From an uncultured Clostridia bacterium (lineage in GTDB: Bacteria; Bacillota; Clostridia; Oscillospirales; Oscillospiraceae): DNA of 57,038 nt. Location of the stretch: assembly GCA_947307255.1 (NCBI GenBank), contig CAMZIO010000008.1, positions 1 to 57,038 of the forward strand. Reading direction: 5' to 3'. The position numbers were made by a program, and so were the translations under genes. Below, in pieces: positions 7,907 to 17,053 of the stretch. Within the stretch, counting starts at the first letter, position 1. The number at the start of each line of letters is the position of its first letter. A model generated the notes under the pieces. It saw only the letters and a list, made by a program, of their open reading frames with translations, ran no database searches and was not told where the DNA came from.

Positions 7907-8581
7907 TTACGCCCAGCGGAAATCTTGCTCTCCGGCCGCCAGCGCAAAGTGATAGCGGACGATGCCCAGATCCATCCTGCTGTACGCACCGCCCGTGGAC
8001 TCCGCCTTCACCGCGCCGTCGGCAAGCAGGGTAAAGCGAAAGCGCTGTTGGTTCACCGCAGTGGGCGCAAGCATGGCCGCCTCCATCCCGCGTGCAAACC
8101 ATTCCGGCATTTCACCGTCCACATGGCAGCACTCACGCAGCGGGCGGCTGCGATGCGCACTTCCCTGTGTATTGCCGTAGCCGACGGCAATCACGCCGCA
8201 GAGCGTCTCGTCCGCAGCGATAACGCAGGCTCTTTTCCCGGCGCGGCGGGAAAAGGTCAGCCCCACCCAGCAGGTGTTGAGCCCCAGGGTCTGCGCAAGC
8301 AGCACGAGCCGCTCGCCGTACCAGCCGAGTCGTTCGTCCAGCCCCGCGTCTTTTTTGCCGACGAGGGCAATATAGTTGCGCACGTTGTCAAACTTGCCGT
8401 AATGCGCCATCAGGCCGCCAAAGGCGGTCGGCTCCTGCGTAATAAGCTGCAGGTGCAGCGCGCCCGCCTCGTTGCAGGCGCGGATCTCCTCGCGCAGCCG
8501 CACAAGCGCGTCCGGCGCGATCGGCTCGTCCCGATAGGCGCGCACGCTGTGCCGCGCTTCGATAGCTTCTAGTAAGGTCAT
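7907..8581 (-). CDS. Nitroreductase-family protein (TM1586-like)
   Basis: The 224-aa product begins MTLLEAIEARHSVRAYRDEP, the typical FMN-binding N-terminus of nitroreductases. It then repeats a nitroreductase-like half (around MLAPTAVNQQRFRF) as in the TM1586 subgroup, where two half-domains are fused in one chain. Such enzymes reduce nitro compounds, quinones or flavins with NAD(P)H; the physiological substrate is not predictable. GAAGGAG precedes the ATG. It lies 54 bases after tsaD and 44 bases before the HAD-IIA gene, so all are likely on one transcript. Confidence 0.82.
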   Translation of the reverse strand: MTLLEAIEARHSVRAYRDEPIAPDALVRLREEIRACNEAGALHLQLITQEPTAFGGLMAHYGKFDNVRNYIALVGKKDAGLDERLGWYGERLVLLAQTLGLNTCWVGLTFSRRAGKRACVIAADETLCGVIAVGYGNTQGSAHRSRPLRECCHVDGEMPEWFARGMEAAMLAPTAVNQQRFRFTLLADGAVKAESTGGAYSRMDLGIVRYHFALAAGEQDFRWA

Positions 8582-8635
8582 GCTTTGCTCCTTCCTGCGC
8601 CCCTTATCGCGGGGCAGCTCCGTTTTCCGCCGCGC

Positions 8636-9664
8636 TCAGCGCGCATAGGAGACCACCGGGTCGTCTATGTCCCGCGTGGCGTAAGCGTTCAGGCTCATAT
8701 CCGCCCGCGCGCCGGCGAGGTATTCGTAGTAGCCCTGCGCGCCGATCATCGCGCCGTTATCCCCGCACAAGCGCAGCGGCGGCAGGTAGAGCCGGCAGCC
8801 CTCCCGCCGGCACGCCGCCTGCAGGTCGGCGCGCAAAATCGAATTGGCAGCAACGCCGCCCGCCGCCACGATCACCTTGCGTCCGCAGCGCTGCGCGGCG
8901 AGCATCGTGCGCGGCACCAGCTCGTCCGATACGGCGCGGGTAAAGTCCCGCGCCAGCGCGGCGCGATCCAGCGCCTCGCCCTTTTGCGCGGCGTTGTGCG
9001 CCAGGTTGACCACCGCGGTCTTCAGCCCCGAAAAGCTCATATCCAGCTCCGCTCCCTCGACCTTTGCGCGCGGCAGCTCGTATACGCCCCCCGCGCTTTG
9101 CTGCGCCAGCGCGTCCATCGGCGCGCCGCCGGGATACGGCAGGCCCAGCACCCGCGCAGCCTTGTCAAAGCACTCGCCCGCCGCGTCGTCCCGCGTGGCG
9201 CCGACGAGCGCGAAATCGGTGTAGGTCTTCACGTCGACGAGCAGCGTGTTGCCGCCCGACATACACAGCGCCAGAAACGGCGGCTCCAGCTCCGGAAAGG
9301 CCAGATAGTTCGCCGCGACGTGCCCGCGGATATGGTGCACCGGGATCAGTGGTACGGAAAGCGCGTAGGCGACCGATTTGGCAAAGTTCAGCCCCACCAG
9401 CACCGCGCCGATCAGCCCCGGCGCATAGGTCGCGGCAACAGCGTCGATCTCCGATTTGGTGATCCCCGCCTCGCGCAGCGCCTGGTCGCACAATCCCGCG
9501 ATTGCCTCCACGTGCTTGCGTGAGGCAATTTCCGGCACGACGCCGCCGTAGAGCGCGTGCATATCTGCCTGCGACAAAATCGCGTCGGAGAGCACCCTGC
9601 GCCCGTCCTCCACCACTGCAACGGCGGTTTCGTCGCAGGAGGATTCAAATGCCAAAATCTTCAT
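8636..9664 (-). CDS. tsaD: tRNA N6-threonylcarbamoyladenosine transferase TsaD
   Basis: TsaD (342 aa) transfers the threonylcarbamoyl group to A37 of ANN-decoding tRNAs with TsaB and TsaE. The start KILAFESSCDETAVAVV and the metal site HHIRGHVAANY (H111 and H115) are diagnostic, as is GGNTLLVDV of the ASKHA ATP-binding fold. Length is normal. The ATG at 9664 follows the GNAT stop by 4 bases, with AGGA immediately upstream. rimI is two genes upstream, as in many Firmicutes. tsaB and tsaE are not in this window. Confidence 0.96.
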   Translation of the reverse strand: MKILAFESSCDETAVAVVEDGRRVLSDAILSQADMHALYGGVVPEIASRKHVEAIAGLCDQALREAGITKSEIDAVAATYAPGLIGAVLVGLNFAKSVAYALSVPLIPVHHIRGHVAANYLAFPELEPPFLALCMSGGNTLLVDVKTYTDFALVGATRDDAAGECFDKAARVLGLPYPGGAPMDALAQQSAGGVYELPRAKVEGAELDMSFSGLKTAVVNLAHNAAQKGEALDRAALARDFTRAVSDELVPRTMLAAQRCGRKVIVAAGGVAANSILRADLQAACRREGCRLYLPPLRLCGDNGAMIGAQGYYEYLAGARADMSLNAYATRDIDDPVVSYAR

Positions 9665-9668
9665 GTCC

Positions 9669-10262
9669 TCATTCCTCCCAGGGAATCTTCTCCGGCATCC
9701 CCATGCTGATATCCCATGGGATACGGATAAAGCGTTCGTAAGCCTTTTCGGAAAACCGGCTGCGATAAGCCGCACGGTGCGCGCACATCAGCGCCTCGTC
9801 CGTTACCGGGCCCTCTGCCCAAAAGAGCGTGTGATACGGCACGCCGAACACCGCCGCGTCGTAACCCGCCTGTTGCGCGCCGTTGCGTCGGTAGAATGCC
9901 AGGCGACGCCGCGCCATCGCGGGATCCGGCGCATACTGCGGCACCTCCGACTCGCCAAAGAGCACCTTTCCGCACTCCGCCTCCAGCAGCTTTGCGATCA
10001 GCATTGCGCCAAGGCCGTCGTTTCGCCGCTGCGGCGCCACGCACAGATAGTCAAAAAGGCCCCAGCCGGGCGACGCCTCCCAGACGAACGCTTCTCCGAC
10101 GATCTCCTCCCCGTCCAGCAGGCACCAGGGATGGTACGCCCCTTCGCGCATCAGGGCGCGGATCGCGTGCAGCGGACGCAGTTCCGCCGCCGGAAAGGAC
10201 GGTTTGAGGTGCTTTGCGTATACTTCCTGCACTTCACGGTCCGTCAGCAATCGCATCTTCAT
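9669..10262 (-). CDS. GNAT-family N-acetyltransferase
   Basis: The 197-aa product has a GNAT core: DYLCVAPQRRNDGLGAMLIA (around residues 73-92) contains the acetyl-CoA loop, here RNDGLG instead of the usual RGxGxG. The acyl acceptor is unknown. The gene overlaps the 3' end of rimI by 29 bases. I chose the ATG at 10262 because GAGGGAG lies 10 bases upstream; TTG at 10271 and ATG at 10256 are also in frame. It sits between rimI and tsaD but is not a RimI paralogue by sequence. Confidence 0.8.
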   Translation of the reverse strand: MKMRLLTDREVQEVYAKHLKPSFPAAELRPLHAIRALMREGAYHPWCLLDGEEIVGEAFVWEASPGWGLFDYLCVAPQRRNDGLGAMLIAKLLEAECGKVLFGESEVPQYAPDPAMARRRLAFYRRNGAQQAGYDAAVFGVPYHTLFWAEGPVTDEALMCAHRAAYRSRFSEKAYERFIRIPWDISMGMPEKIPWEE

Positions 10263-10728
10263 CCGCCGCAAACTCCCTCGTCATGATGATTGCATCCTCC
10301 TTGGGATGCTCGTAATAGTTCTTGCGCCGGCCCACGCCGCGAAAACCGCGGCTGCCGTAGAGCGCGATGGCGCCGTAGTTCGACGCGCGCACCTCCAGCG
10401 TGAGGAAGGCGAGCCGGTTCCCCTGCGCAAAGCGGACGAACACGTCCAGCAGTTGGGAGGCAACGCCCGCGCGGCGGCACTCCGGCCGCACGGCGACGTT
10501 GGTGATATAGCCTTCGTCCGCCACGACCAGCAGCCCCGCGTAGCCCGCGACGCTGCCATCCGCTTCATCCAGCGCCACCAACAGCGCGGCGCAGTCGTTC
10601 TCCAGCTCCTCGGAGAGCATCCGCCGCGACCAGGGCACGGTGAAGCATTGGCGCTCCAACTCCGCGACCGCATCCAGATGTTCGTCCGTCATCGGGACGA
10701 TGCGCACTTTCTTTTTCAAATGCTCCAT
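10234..10728 (-). CDS. rimI: Ribosomal protein S18-alanine N-acetyltransferase-like (RimI)
   Basis: This 164-aa GNAT enzyme has the RimI pattern: ECFTVPWS-like CFTVPWSRRML near residue 29, VRPECRRAGVASQLL (acetyl-CoA loop) and the C-terminal LEVRASNYGAIALYGSRGF. RimI acetylates the N-terminal alanine of S18 and possibly other proteins. GAGGGA lies 5 bases before the ATG, inside the polA stop region. It is common for rimI to be clustered with tsaD in bacteria, which supports the call over a generic acetyltransferase. Confidence 0.85.
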   Translation of the reverse strand: MEHLKKKVRIVPMTDEHLDAVAELERQCFTVPWSRRMLSEELENDCAALLVALDEADGSVAGYAGLLVVADEGYITNVAVRPECRRAGVASQLLDVFVRFAQGNRLAFLTLEVRASNYGAIALYGSRGFRGVGRRKNYYEHPKEDAIIMTREFAADEDAIADGP

Positions 10729-10737
10729 AGATTTCCC

Positions 10738-13428
10738 TCAATCCTTGGCCTCCAGCCAGTTCTTGCCCCAGTGGGCCTGGGCGGTCAGCGGCACGGAGAG
10801 CGTCATCGCGTGCTCCATCTCCTCGGTGAGCAGCTTTGCCGTCTGCTCCGCCTCCTCCGCCGGGCACTCTACAATCAGTTCGTCGTGCACCTGCAGCACC
10901 AGCCGTCCCCGCAGCCGCGCGCGGCGCAGCCGTTCGTCCACGCGCACCATGGCCAGCTTGATAATGTCCGCCGCCGTGCCCTGAATGGGCATATTCATCG
11001 CGACGCGCTCCCCGAACGAGCGGGTAGCGTAGTTCGACGCGGTCAGCTCCGGCAGCGTCCGGCGGCGGTGCATCAGGGTCTCCACGTAACCGCGCGCTCT
11101 CGCCTGCTCCACCACCTCGTTCATATAGCGGCGGATGCCGGAAAAACGCGTCAGGTAGTTCTCAATATACGCCTTCGCCTCGCTGATCGGCACGCCGATA
11201 TCCTGCGCGAGGGAAAAGGCTGAAATGCCGTAGACGATGCCGAAATTGACCGCCTTTGCGTGCGAGCGCATCTCCCGGCTCACCTGGTCAAACGGCACGC
11301 CGAATACCTGCGAGGCCGTAACCGTGTGGATATCCTCCCCGTCCTGAAACGCCCTTTGCATCGTCTCGTCCTGCGCAACGTGGGCCAGCAGACGCAGCTC
11401 GATCTGCGAATAGTCCGCATCCACCAGCACGCAGCCCTCCGCCGGAACGAACATCCGGCGAAACTCACTGCCAAGCTCCGTGCGCGTGGGAATATTCTGC
11501 AGGTTCGGCTCGCGCGAGGAAAGCCGCCCCGTGTCGGTAACGGTCATCATAAAGCTGGTGTGGATCCGTCCGTCCGGCGCGATGACCTTCAAAAGCCCGT
11601 CGCAGTAGGTGGACTTAAACTTGGCATACTGGCGGTACTGCAGCACGTCCGAGACGATCGGGTGTTCCCAGCGCAGCTTTTCCAACACGTCCGCGTTGGT
11701 CGACCAGCCGGTTTTCGTTTTCTTTCCGTGGGGCAGCTGCAGCTTTTCAAACAGGACCGTGCCGAGCTGCTTGGGAGAATTGATATTGAACGTCTCGCCC
11801 GCGGCGGCATAGATGCGCTGCTCCAGTTCCCTGACGCGCCGTTCCATCAGCGCGCCGAAATCCGTCAGCGCCGCACGGTCAACCCGCACGCCCGCACATT
11901 CCATCCTTGCCAGCACGCTGCACAGCGGCAGCTCGACGTCGTAATACAGCCGCTCCAGCTGCAGCGACGTCAGCCTCTCCCGCAGAGGATCGTGCAGCGA
12001 CGCGATTGCCGCCACCTCGGAGGCAAGCACGGCGTATTGCTCCGCGCGCCGCGTCTCCCCGTCGCCGTCCCCGTCCAGCAGCGACAACTGTCCGTCGCCG
12101 CCGTCGCCGGCCGCGCCGGCATAGGGCTCGAACCCGCCGTACTGCGCGCAGAGGATACGCAAATCGTAACTCGACGCCGTTGCGTTGAGCAAATACCCCG
12201 CCAGCGCCGTATCGAATTCCCACCGGTTATTCTCCGGCAGGCCGTAATCCAGCAGATAGCGCTGCAAATCCTTGATCTCGTGTCCCGCCTTGGACACGGG
12301 CAGGGAGAACAGCGTCCGCATGGCGGCGCCCCAGTCCCCGGCAAAGCGTTCCCGATCCAGAAGATAGACCTTTTCCGTGCTCCCCGGCCGGCCGATTTGG
12401 AGCGCAAAACGCGTATAGTCCGGCACGCTGCGGATATACAGCGTTTCACCCGCGTTTGCGATCTCCTCCGCCGCTGCGGCGACGTCGGCGTCGCTGAGCA
12501 GCTCTGCCGCGTCGCCGCTGCCCCCGAGGGTCTGCAGCACAGCCGCGCGCTGCGCCGGTTTTTGCAGCTTCCATTTTTCGATAAACTTGGTGAATTCCAG
12601 CTTGACGAACAGATCGTACAGCTCCGGCCGGTACGCCTGCCGCAGCGTCGCCTCCTCCGGTGAGAACGGCAGAGGCGCGTCGGTCAGAATCGTCGCCAGG
12701 CGATAGGAGGTCCGCGCGCTCTCCTCGCCCTCGGTCAGTTTTCGGATCACGGCGGGCTTGGCGTCGATATCCGGCAGCTTTTCATAGATCGCGCCGATGG
12801 AGGCGTACGTCCGGATCAGCTCCATCGCCGTCTTTTCCCCGATACCCGGCACACCGGGGTAATTGTCGCTGCTGTCGCCCATGAGCGCCTTGAGGTCAAT
12901 GATATGAACGGGATCAAAACCGTACTCCTCGCGGAACGTCTCCGGTGTCATGTCCCGCGTGGCGGTCTGCCCCATGCGCGTGGAGACGAGCTTGACCTTC
13001 GTGCGCCCGGTAATGAGCTGCAGGCTGTCCTTGTCCCCGGTAACGATCACGCAGTCCCAGCCCGCATCCTCGCAGCGGCGCGAGATCGTGCCGATCAGAT
13101 CGTCCGCCTCATAGCCGGCAAGCTCGTAGCGCGGGATATTCATCGCATCGAGCACCTCTTTGAGCAGCGGCAGCTGCATGGCCAGCTCCTCCGGCATACC
13201 CTTGCGCTGGGCCTTGTAGCCGTCATACGCCAGATGGCGGAAGGTCGGCTCGCGTCGGTCGAAGGTTACGCACAGCGCATCCGGCGTCTCTTCGCTCGTA
13301 AGGCGTGAGAGCGTGGAGAGAAACCCGTAAATTGCGTGCGTGTATAAACCCGTCTGCGTGGTCAGCGGACGGACGCCGTAATAGGCGCGGTTGAGGATCG
13401 AATTGCCGTCGATTACCATCAGTTTCAT
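10738..13428 (-). CDS. polA: DNA polymerase I
   Basis: This 896-aa polymerase has a 5'-3' exonuclease domain (about 1-290, with CVTFDRREPTFRH, YEADDLIGTI and ALMGDSSDNYPGVPGIG), a central 3'-5' exonuclease fold and a C-terminal polymerase domain. Polymerase motif A is DADYSQIELR, the O-helix region is RSHAKAVNFGIVYG and motif C is VLQVHDELIVE. The central domain lacks the catalytic DxE, so proofreading is probably absent, as in Bacillus stearothermophilus Pol I. It acts in Okazaki fragment processing and repair. It is the first gene of the minus-strand run to 7056. Confidence 0.97.
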   Translation of the reverse strand: MKLMVIDGNSILNRAYYGVRPLTTQTGLYTHAIYGFLSTLSRLTSEETPDALCVTFDRREPTFRHLAYDGYKAQRKGMPEELAMQLPLLKEVLDAMNIPRYELAGYEADDLIGTISRRCEDAGWDCVIVTGDKDSLQLITGRTKVKLVSTRMGQTATRDMTPETFREEYGFDPVHIIDLKALMGDSSDNYPGVPGIGEKTAMELIRTYASIGAIYEKLPDIDAKPAVIRKLTEGEESARTSYRLATILTDAPLPFSPEEATLRQAYRPELYDLFVKLEFTKFIEKWKLQKPAQRAAVLQTLGGSGDAAELLSDADVAAAAEEIANAGETLYIRSVPDYTRFALQIGRPGSTEKVYLLDRERFAGDWGAAMRTLFSLPVSKAGHEIKDLQRYLLDYGLPENNRWEFDTALAGYLLNATASSYDLRILCAQYGGFEPYAGAAGDGGDGQLSLLDGDGDGETRRAEQYAVLASEVAAIASLHDPLRERLTSLQLERLYYDVELPLCSVLARMECAGVRVDRAALTDFGALMERRVRELEQRIYAAAGETFNINSPKQLGTVLFEKLQLPHGKKTKTGWSTNADVLEKLRWEHPIVSDVLQYRQYAKFKSTYCDGLLKVIAPDGRIHTSFMMTVTDTGRLSSREPNLQNIPTRTELGSEFRRMFVPAEGCVLVDADYSQIELRLLAHVAQDETMQRAFQDGEDIHTVTASQVFGVPFDQVSREMRSHAKAVNFGIVYGISAFSLAQDIGVPISEAKAYIENYLTRFSGIRRYMNEVVEQARARGYVETLMHRRRTLPELTASNYATRSFGERVAMNMPIQGTAADIIKLAMVRVDERLRRARLRGRLVLQVHDELIVECPAEEAEQTAKLLTEEMEHAMTLSVPLTAQAHWGKNWLEAKD

Positions 13429-13463
13429 GGCGCGCTCCCCCTCGGACCAGAATGAATTAAATT

Positions 13464-13492
13464 ATTATACCGCATCGTTCCGGCAAAAACAA
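13464..13492 (-). promoter_or_regulatory. Sigma-A-type promoter for the polA operon
   Basis: TTGTTT (13487-13492), a 17-base spacer and a perfect TATAAT (13464-13469) on the minus strand, 36 bases before the polA ATG. Confidence 0.7.
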
Positions 13493-13527
13493 CATGGCCG
13501 CGTGAAAAAAGCGCGCTGCACACCGGC

Positions 13528-13560
13528 AAAAAAGACGCGAGCCCTCCGCCCGCGTCTTTT
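13528..13560 (-). terminator. Terminator after the gerMN lipoprotein gene
   Basis: AAAAGACGCG pairs with CGCGTCTTTT around an 11-base loop. On the minus strand it ends in a T run and isolates the gerMN unit from polA. The stem is symmetrical, so it can work on both strands. Confidence 0.75.
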
Positions 13561-13613
13561 GCCAAGCACGCTCCAATTCTAAAAACCGGCGCCGCACCGA
13601 CGGCTGGCAGCTT

Positions 13614-14549
13614 TTAATGCTCCGCTCCCCATTGCGCCGGATCAAGCGGCACCGCACCGAGCTGCGAGAGAATCTCGCCCTCCATCAAAAACTGCACCTG
13701 CTCCACGCCGCTGAGCGACCGGAGCGAGTACACCAGCGACTCCACCATCCAGCGCTGCGCCTCCGGCGATTCGGGCAGTGGCAATTCCCCCGGCAGGGTC
13801 AGATAGCACACGCCCTCGTCGATGCGGCTGGAGAGCACGGAAAATCCCTCCGGCAGCGTCCCGGTCAAATCGGTGTCCTCCTCCGGTCCCTGCATCAGCG
13901 CGTCCAGCAGCGCGTTCACGCGCGTCTGCCCCTCGTAAAGCGCCAGGGTTTGCTGCTGCGGCCGCAGCGCAAGCGTCTGCGTATCCAGGAAGTAAAGCTG
14001 CACCGTAATCGGCCGCAGCGCGTCCTCACGGCTGCCCAGCAGCGTATCCGCCGCGGTAAAAAGCTGGGTCTTTCGATAGGGCAGCGGCCGGCCGTTCGCC
14101 GTGATGCTCACGGCGTTCACCCCGTCGAGCTGGGTCAGCGTCAGCGTCAGGCAGTAGTCCGCCAACGACAGCTCCACCCCGGAAAGGCGCGCATACTGGC
14201 TGGACAGATCCACCTGGGCCTGTTTGCCCGAAACGCGCAATCCCAGCAGTTGGGTACCGCCGGGGAACGGCGAACGGAGCTCCGGATCCTCCGGTGCGCA
14301 CAGCAGCGCCTCCGCCAGCGCGCACGCAAGCTGCTGGGCATCGGGCGCGCCGTCCGTTTCGATCTGCGCAGGGCACGCTGCGATGGCGTCCCCTCCGGCG
14401 GCGGATTCGGGCGATGCCACATAGTAAAGCGAAAAGTGCTCCGTCTCCTGCGGCGTCTCCTGCGGCGTCTCCTGCGGCGCACAGGCGCAAAGTACACACA
14501 CGGCCGTCATCGTCGAGAGCAGCAGCCGCGCGATCAACCGTTTCTTCAC
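13614..14549 (-). CDS. GerMN-domain lipoprotein (spore germination type)
   Basis: The 311-aa product has a signal peptide with lipobox (VLCAC, Cys23), so it is predicted to be anchored outside the membrane. The mature part begins with three PQET repeats (25-36). Two GerMN-like repeats follow: TQLLGLRVSGKQAQVDLS (first) and TDLTGTLPEGFSVLSSRID (second). GerM in Bacillus is needed for normal sporulation and cortex handling. The GTG start overlaps the histidine kinase stop as GTGA, so it is translationally coupled to a two-component system. Its role as a sensor partner is inference. Confidence 0.85.
   Translation of the reverse strand: MKKRLIARLLLSTMTAVCVLCACAPQETPQETPQETEHFSLYYVASPESAAGGDAIAACPAQIETDGAPDAQQLACALAEALLCAPEDPELRSPFPGGTQLLGLRVSGKQAQVDLSSQYARLSGVELSLADYCLTLTLTQLDGVNAVSITANGRPLPYRKTQLFTAADTLLGSREDALRPITVQLYFLDTQTLALRPQQQTLALYEGQTRVNALLDALMQGPEEDTDLTGTLPEGFSVLSSRIDEGVCYLTLPGELPLPESPEAQRWMVESLVYSLRSLSGVEQVQFLMEGEILSQLGAVPLDPAQWGAEH
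14443..14478. repeat. Three perfect 12-bp tandem repeats in the gerMN lipoprotein gene
   Basis: The unit GTCTCCTGCGGC occurs three times without gaps and encodes PQET-PQET-PQET just after the lipidated cysteine. Copy number could change by slippage without a frameshift. Confidence 0.9.
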
Positions 14550-15958
14550 GACGCCTCACCGCCTTCCTCCGCGCGCGGCAGACGCACGGTGAATACGCTG
14601 CCGCCGCCCTCCCGCGCGCGCACGGCAATGCTGCCGCCGCGGCGGCGCACCGTGTCAGATACGATGGAAAGGCCCAGCCCCGTGCCGCCGTCGGCGCGGG
14701 AGCGCATCTTATCCACGCGGTAAAAGCGGTCGAAAATGCGCGGCATATCCTCCTGCGGAATGCCGATGCCGTCGTCCTCCACGGTCAGCACACAGGTTGC
14801 GTCGTCCCCGGCAAGCGTGATGTGCACGAAGCCGCCGGGGCGGTTATACTTGATGGCGTTTTCCGCCAGGTTGTAAATCACTTGATGCAAGTCGTCCTGC
14901 CCGGCGAGCACCGTGCCCTCGCGCTCCACGACGGCAGACATCTCCACCTGTCGTTCTTGCGCCACCAGGCGCAGCATCCGCAGCACGCGCTCGATCACCG
15001 GCGAGATCTCCACCGCAGTCGGCTCCTCCGCTGCGCCGCTGTCCAGCCGCGTCAGCCGCAGCAGATTCTCCGTGATGCGGGTCAGGCGCTCGGACTCCTG
15101 CTCGATATCCCCGACGAACTCCCGCACCGTGGTCGGGTCCATGTTTTCGGTCTGCAAAATGGAATCCGACAGCAGCCGGATGCCTGCCAGCGGGGTCTTC
15201 AGCTCGTGCGAGGCGTCGGAAACGAACCGGCGCCGCGCGTCCTCCGTGGTCTGCAGACGGTCGGCCAGGCTGTTGAACTCGGTGGCAATCTCCGTGATCT
15301 CGTCCCGCCCGCCGATCTCGGCGCGGTGGCTGTACGAGCCTTCGCGCATCCTGCGGATCGCATCGGCCAGCACGCCGAAGCGCCGCGTCAGCACGCGCGA
15401 GAGAATCGTACTGAGCCCCACGACGAACACCGTTACCGCCAGGGAAATCCGCAGCAGGTTGTTTTGCAGGCTCGCCAGCAGGGTTGCCTGCTCGGTGTCG
15501 TACTCATAGGCGTAGACGCTGCCGATCGTCTGGTTGCGGTAGATCACCGGCGCGGCGGCGCGGCTTTGAAACGCGCCGTCGGCAAAGGTGGTATAAAACA
15601 CGTCGTTCCCGCGCAGCGCCTGCACCACCTCGGTATAGAAGGCGTAGCGTCCGCGCGCGCTGTCCGTCTCGCGCGTATCGTAGAGGATGCAGCCCGCCGC
15701 ATCGGTTACGAGGATACGGGAGATCTCCGTCGCCTCCACCAGCGTCATCGCGGACGAGACGTTCTCCTCCGTCAGCTCCTCCAGGCCGGAGAGCGCCGCA
15801 ACCATCACCGAAACGCTGCCCTTGAGCGTCGTCTCCTTCGAGCGGAAGGTCAGATTCTCCGACACCACCAGCGGATAGGTGTTCATCAGGATCAGCACCG
15901 CCAGAATGATGCAGATATAACTCAGGCTGAATTTCGTCTGTAAGCTGATACGGTGCAT
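14546..15958 (-). CDS. Membrane sensor histidine kinase (PhoR/WalK-like)
   Basis: The 470-aa kinase has an N-terminal membrane helix (about 10-32), an extracellular sensor region (about 33-165), a second helix (about 168-190), a HAMP linker, a HisKA box SDASHELKTPLAG (H251), and an ATPase domain with NLAENAIKYN, VEDDGIGIP and GGTGLGLSIV. It should autophosphorylate and pass phosphate to the response regulator encoded 31 bases upstream. AAGGAGG precedes the ATG. It overlaps the following lipoprotein gene by 4 bases. The signal is unknown. Confidence 0.93.
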   Translation of the reverse strand: MHRISLQTKFSLSYICIILAVLILMNTYPLVVSENLTFRSKETTLKGSVSVMVAALSGLEELTEENVSSAMTLVEATEISRILVTDAAGCILYDTRETDSARGRYAFYTEVVQALRGNDVFYTTFADGAFQSRAAAPVIYRNQTIGSVYAYEYDTEQATLLASLQNNLLRISLAVTVFVVGLSTILSRVLTRRFGVLADAIRRMREGSYSHRAEIGGRDEITEIATEFNSLADRLQTTEDARRRFVSDASHELKTPLAGIRLLSDSILQTENMDPTTVREFVGDIEQESERLTRITENLLRLTRLDSGAAEEPTAVEISPVIERVLRMLRLVAQERQVEMSAVVEREGTVLAGQDDLHQVIYNLAENAIKYNRPGGFVHITLAGDDATCVLTVEDDGIGIPQEDMPRIFDRFYRVDKMRSRADGGTGLGLSIVSDTVRRRGGSIAVRAREGGGSVFTVRLPRAEEGGEAS

Positions 15959-15989
15959 TCCGGCACCTCCTTCCTGCGTGCGGCCGCGC

Positions 15990-16673
15990 TCAGTCCTTGA
16001 GATAGTAGCCCACGCCCCACTTGGTCATGATGTACGCCGGCTCGGCGGGGTTGTTCTCCAGCTTCTCCCGAAGGCGCCGGATGTGCACGTCCACCGTGCG
16101 GTAGTCCCCCGCATAGGTATAGCCCCACACGAGATCCATCAGGTTCTCGCGGCTGTAAACCCGCCGCGGATTGCGCACCAGCAGCTCGATCAGGTCGTAT
16201 TCCTTCGCCGTCAGCTCCACCACCTGCCCATCGCGCAGCGCCACACGCTGCTGCGGGTCGAGCGAAATATTGCCCACGCGCAGCAGCTCCTTGTCCCTGT
16301 CCTGCTGCGCGCCGGCGTTTGCGCGGCGCAGCAGCGCGCGCACGCGCGCCTTGAGCTCCAGAATGTTAAAGGGCTTGGTAACGTAATCGTCTGCGCCGTA
16401 TTCAAAGCCGAGCAGCTTGTCCGTATCCTCGCTGCGGGCGGTGAGCATGATGATCGGCACGTTGGAAAACTCCCGGATGCGCAGGCAGGCGTTCAGCCCG
16501 TCCACCTCAGGCAGCATCAGATCCAGGATGATCAGATCGTACGCCTCCGTGCGCGCCAGCTCAACCGCGCTCGCCCCGTCGAAGGCGGTGTCCACCGTAT
16601 AGCCCTCGTTTTCCAGATTGAACTTGATCCCTTTAACCAGCAACTGCTCGTCATCAACCACCAAAATCTTCAT
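15990..16673 (-). CDS. OmpR/PhoB-family response regulator
   Basis: The 227-aa regulator has a receiver domain (about 1-120) with acidic pocket VVDDEQ, phospho-acceptor D51 in LIILDLMLPE, T83-region LTAR and K105-region VTKPF. A winged-helix DNA-binding domain follows (about 130-227, TAKEYDLIELLVRNPRRVYSR then VDVHIRRLREKLE; each a separate stretch). The start is MKILVVDDE at 16673, overlapping the comEA stop as ATGA. It pairs with the kinase downstream. Confidence 0.95.
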   Translation of the reverse strand: MKILVVDDEQLLVKGIKFNLENEGYTVDTAFDGASAVELARTEAYDLIILDLMLPEVDGLNACLRIREFSNVPIIMLTARSEDTDKLLGFEYGADDYVTKPFNILELKARVRALLRRANAGAQQDRDKELLRVGNISLDPQQRVALRDGQVVELTAKEYDLIELLVRNPRRVYSRENLMDLVWGYTYAGDYRTVDVHIRRLREKLENNPAEPAYIMTKWGVGYYLKD

Positions 16674-17053
16674 TCGCTTCCCTCCTCGTCTCCCACGGTA
16701 ACCTGTCCCTCCAGCCCGGCCAGCTTCCCCGCGCCGATGCCGCTGACCTCCAGCAGCTCGTCCACGGAGGAAAACGGCCCATGCTCCGTGCGATAGTCCA
16801 CGATCGCCTGCGCCAGCACCGGGCCGATGCCCATCAGCTCCTCCAGCTCCTGGGTGGTGGCGGTATTGATATCCACGAGCGTGCGCTCCGGGATCACGTC
16901 CTCCCGCGCCGCACGTTCCGTTTTGACCGTATAGGTATCCGGCACGGCAAAGACGCGGTCCCGCAGACACAGCAATCCCGCCGCGCACAAAAACGCCGCC
17001 GTCAGCCCAAAAAGCAGCAGATAGATTTTTCCTTTCTTTTCTTGCCTCTCCAC
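16670..17053 (-). CDS. comEA: ComEA-like helix-hairpin-helix protein
   Basis: The 127-aa product has one membrane helix near the N-terminus (about 9-30) and a C-terminal double helix-hairpin-helix domain starting at LVDINTATTQELEELMGIG and containing VSGIGAGKL, the ComEA pattern for surface binding of incoming DNA in transformation. It lacks the SLBB domain of full-length ComEA, so it may be a shorter relative. I chose the GTG at 17053 because GAAGGAG (17061-17067) lies 7 bases upstream; an ATG at 17128 would add 25 residues with no ribosome site. It overlaps the response-regulator start by 4 bases. Confidence 0.78.
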   Translation of the reverse strand: MERQEKKGKIYLLLFGLTAAFLCAAGLLCLRDRVFAVPDTYTVKTERAAREDVIPERTLVDINTATTQELEELMGIGPVLAQAIVDYRTEHGPFSSVDELLEVSGIGAGKLAGLEGQVTVGDEEGSE

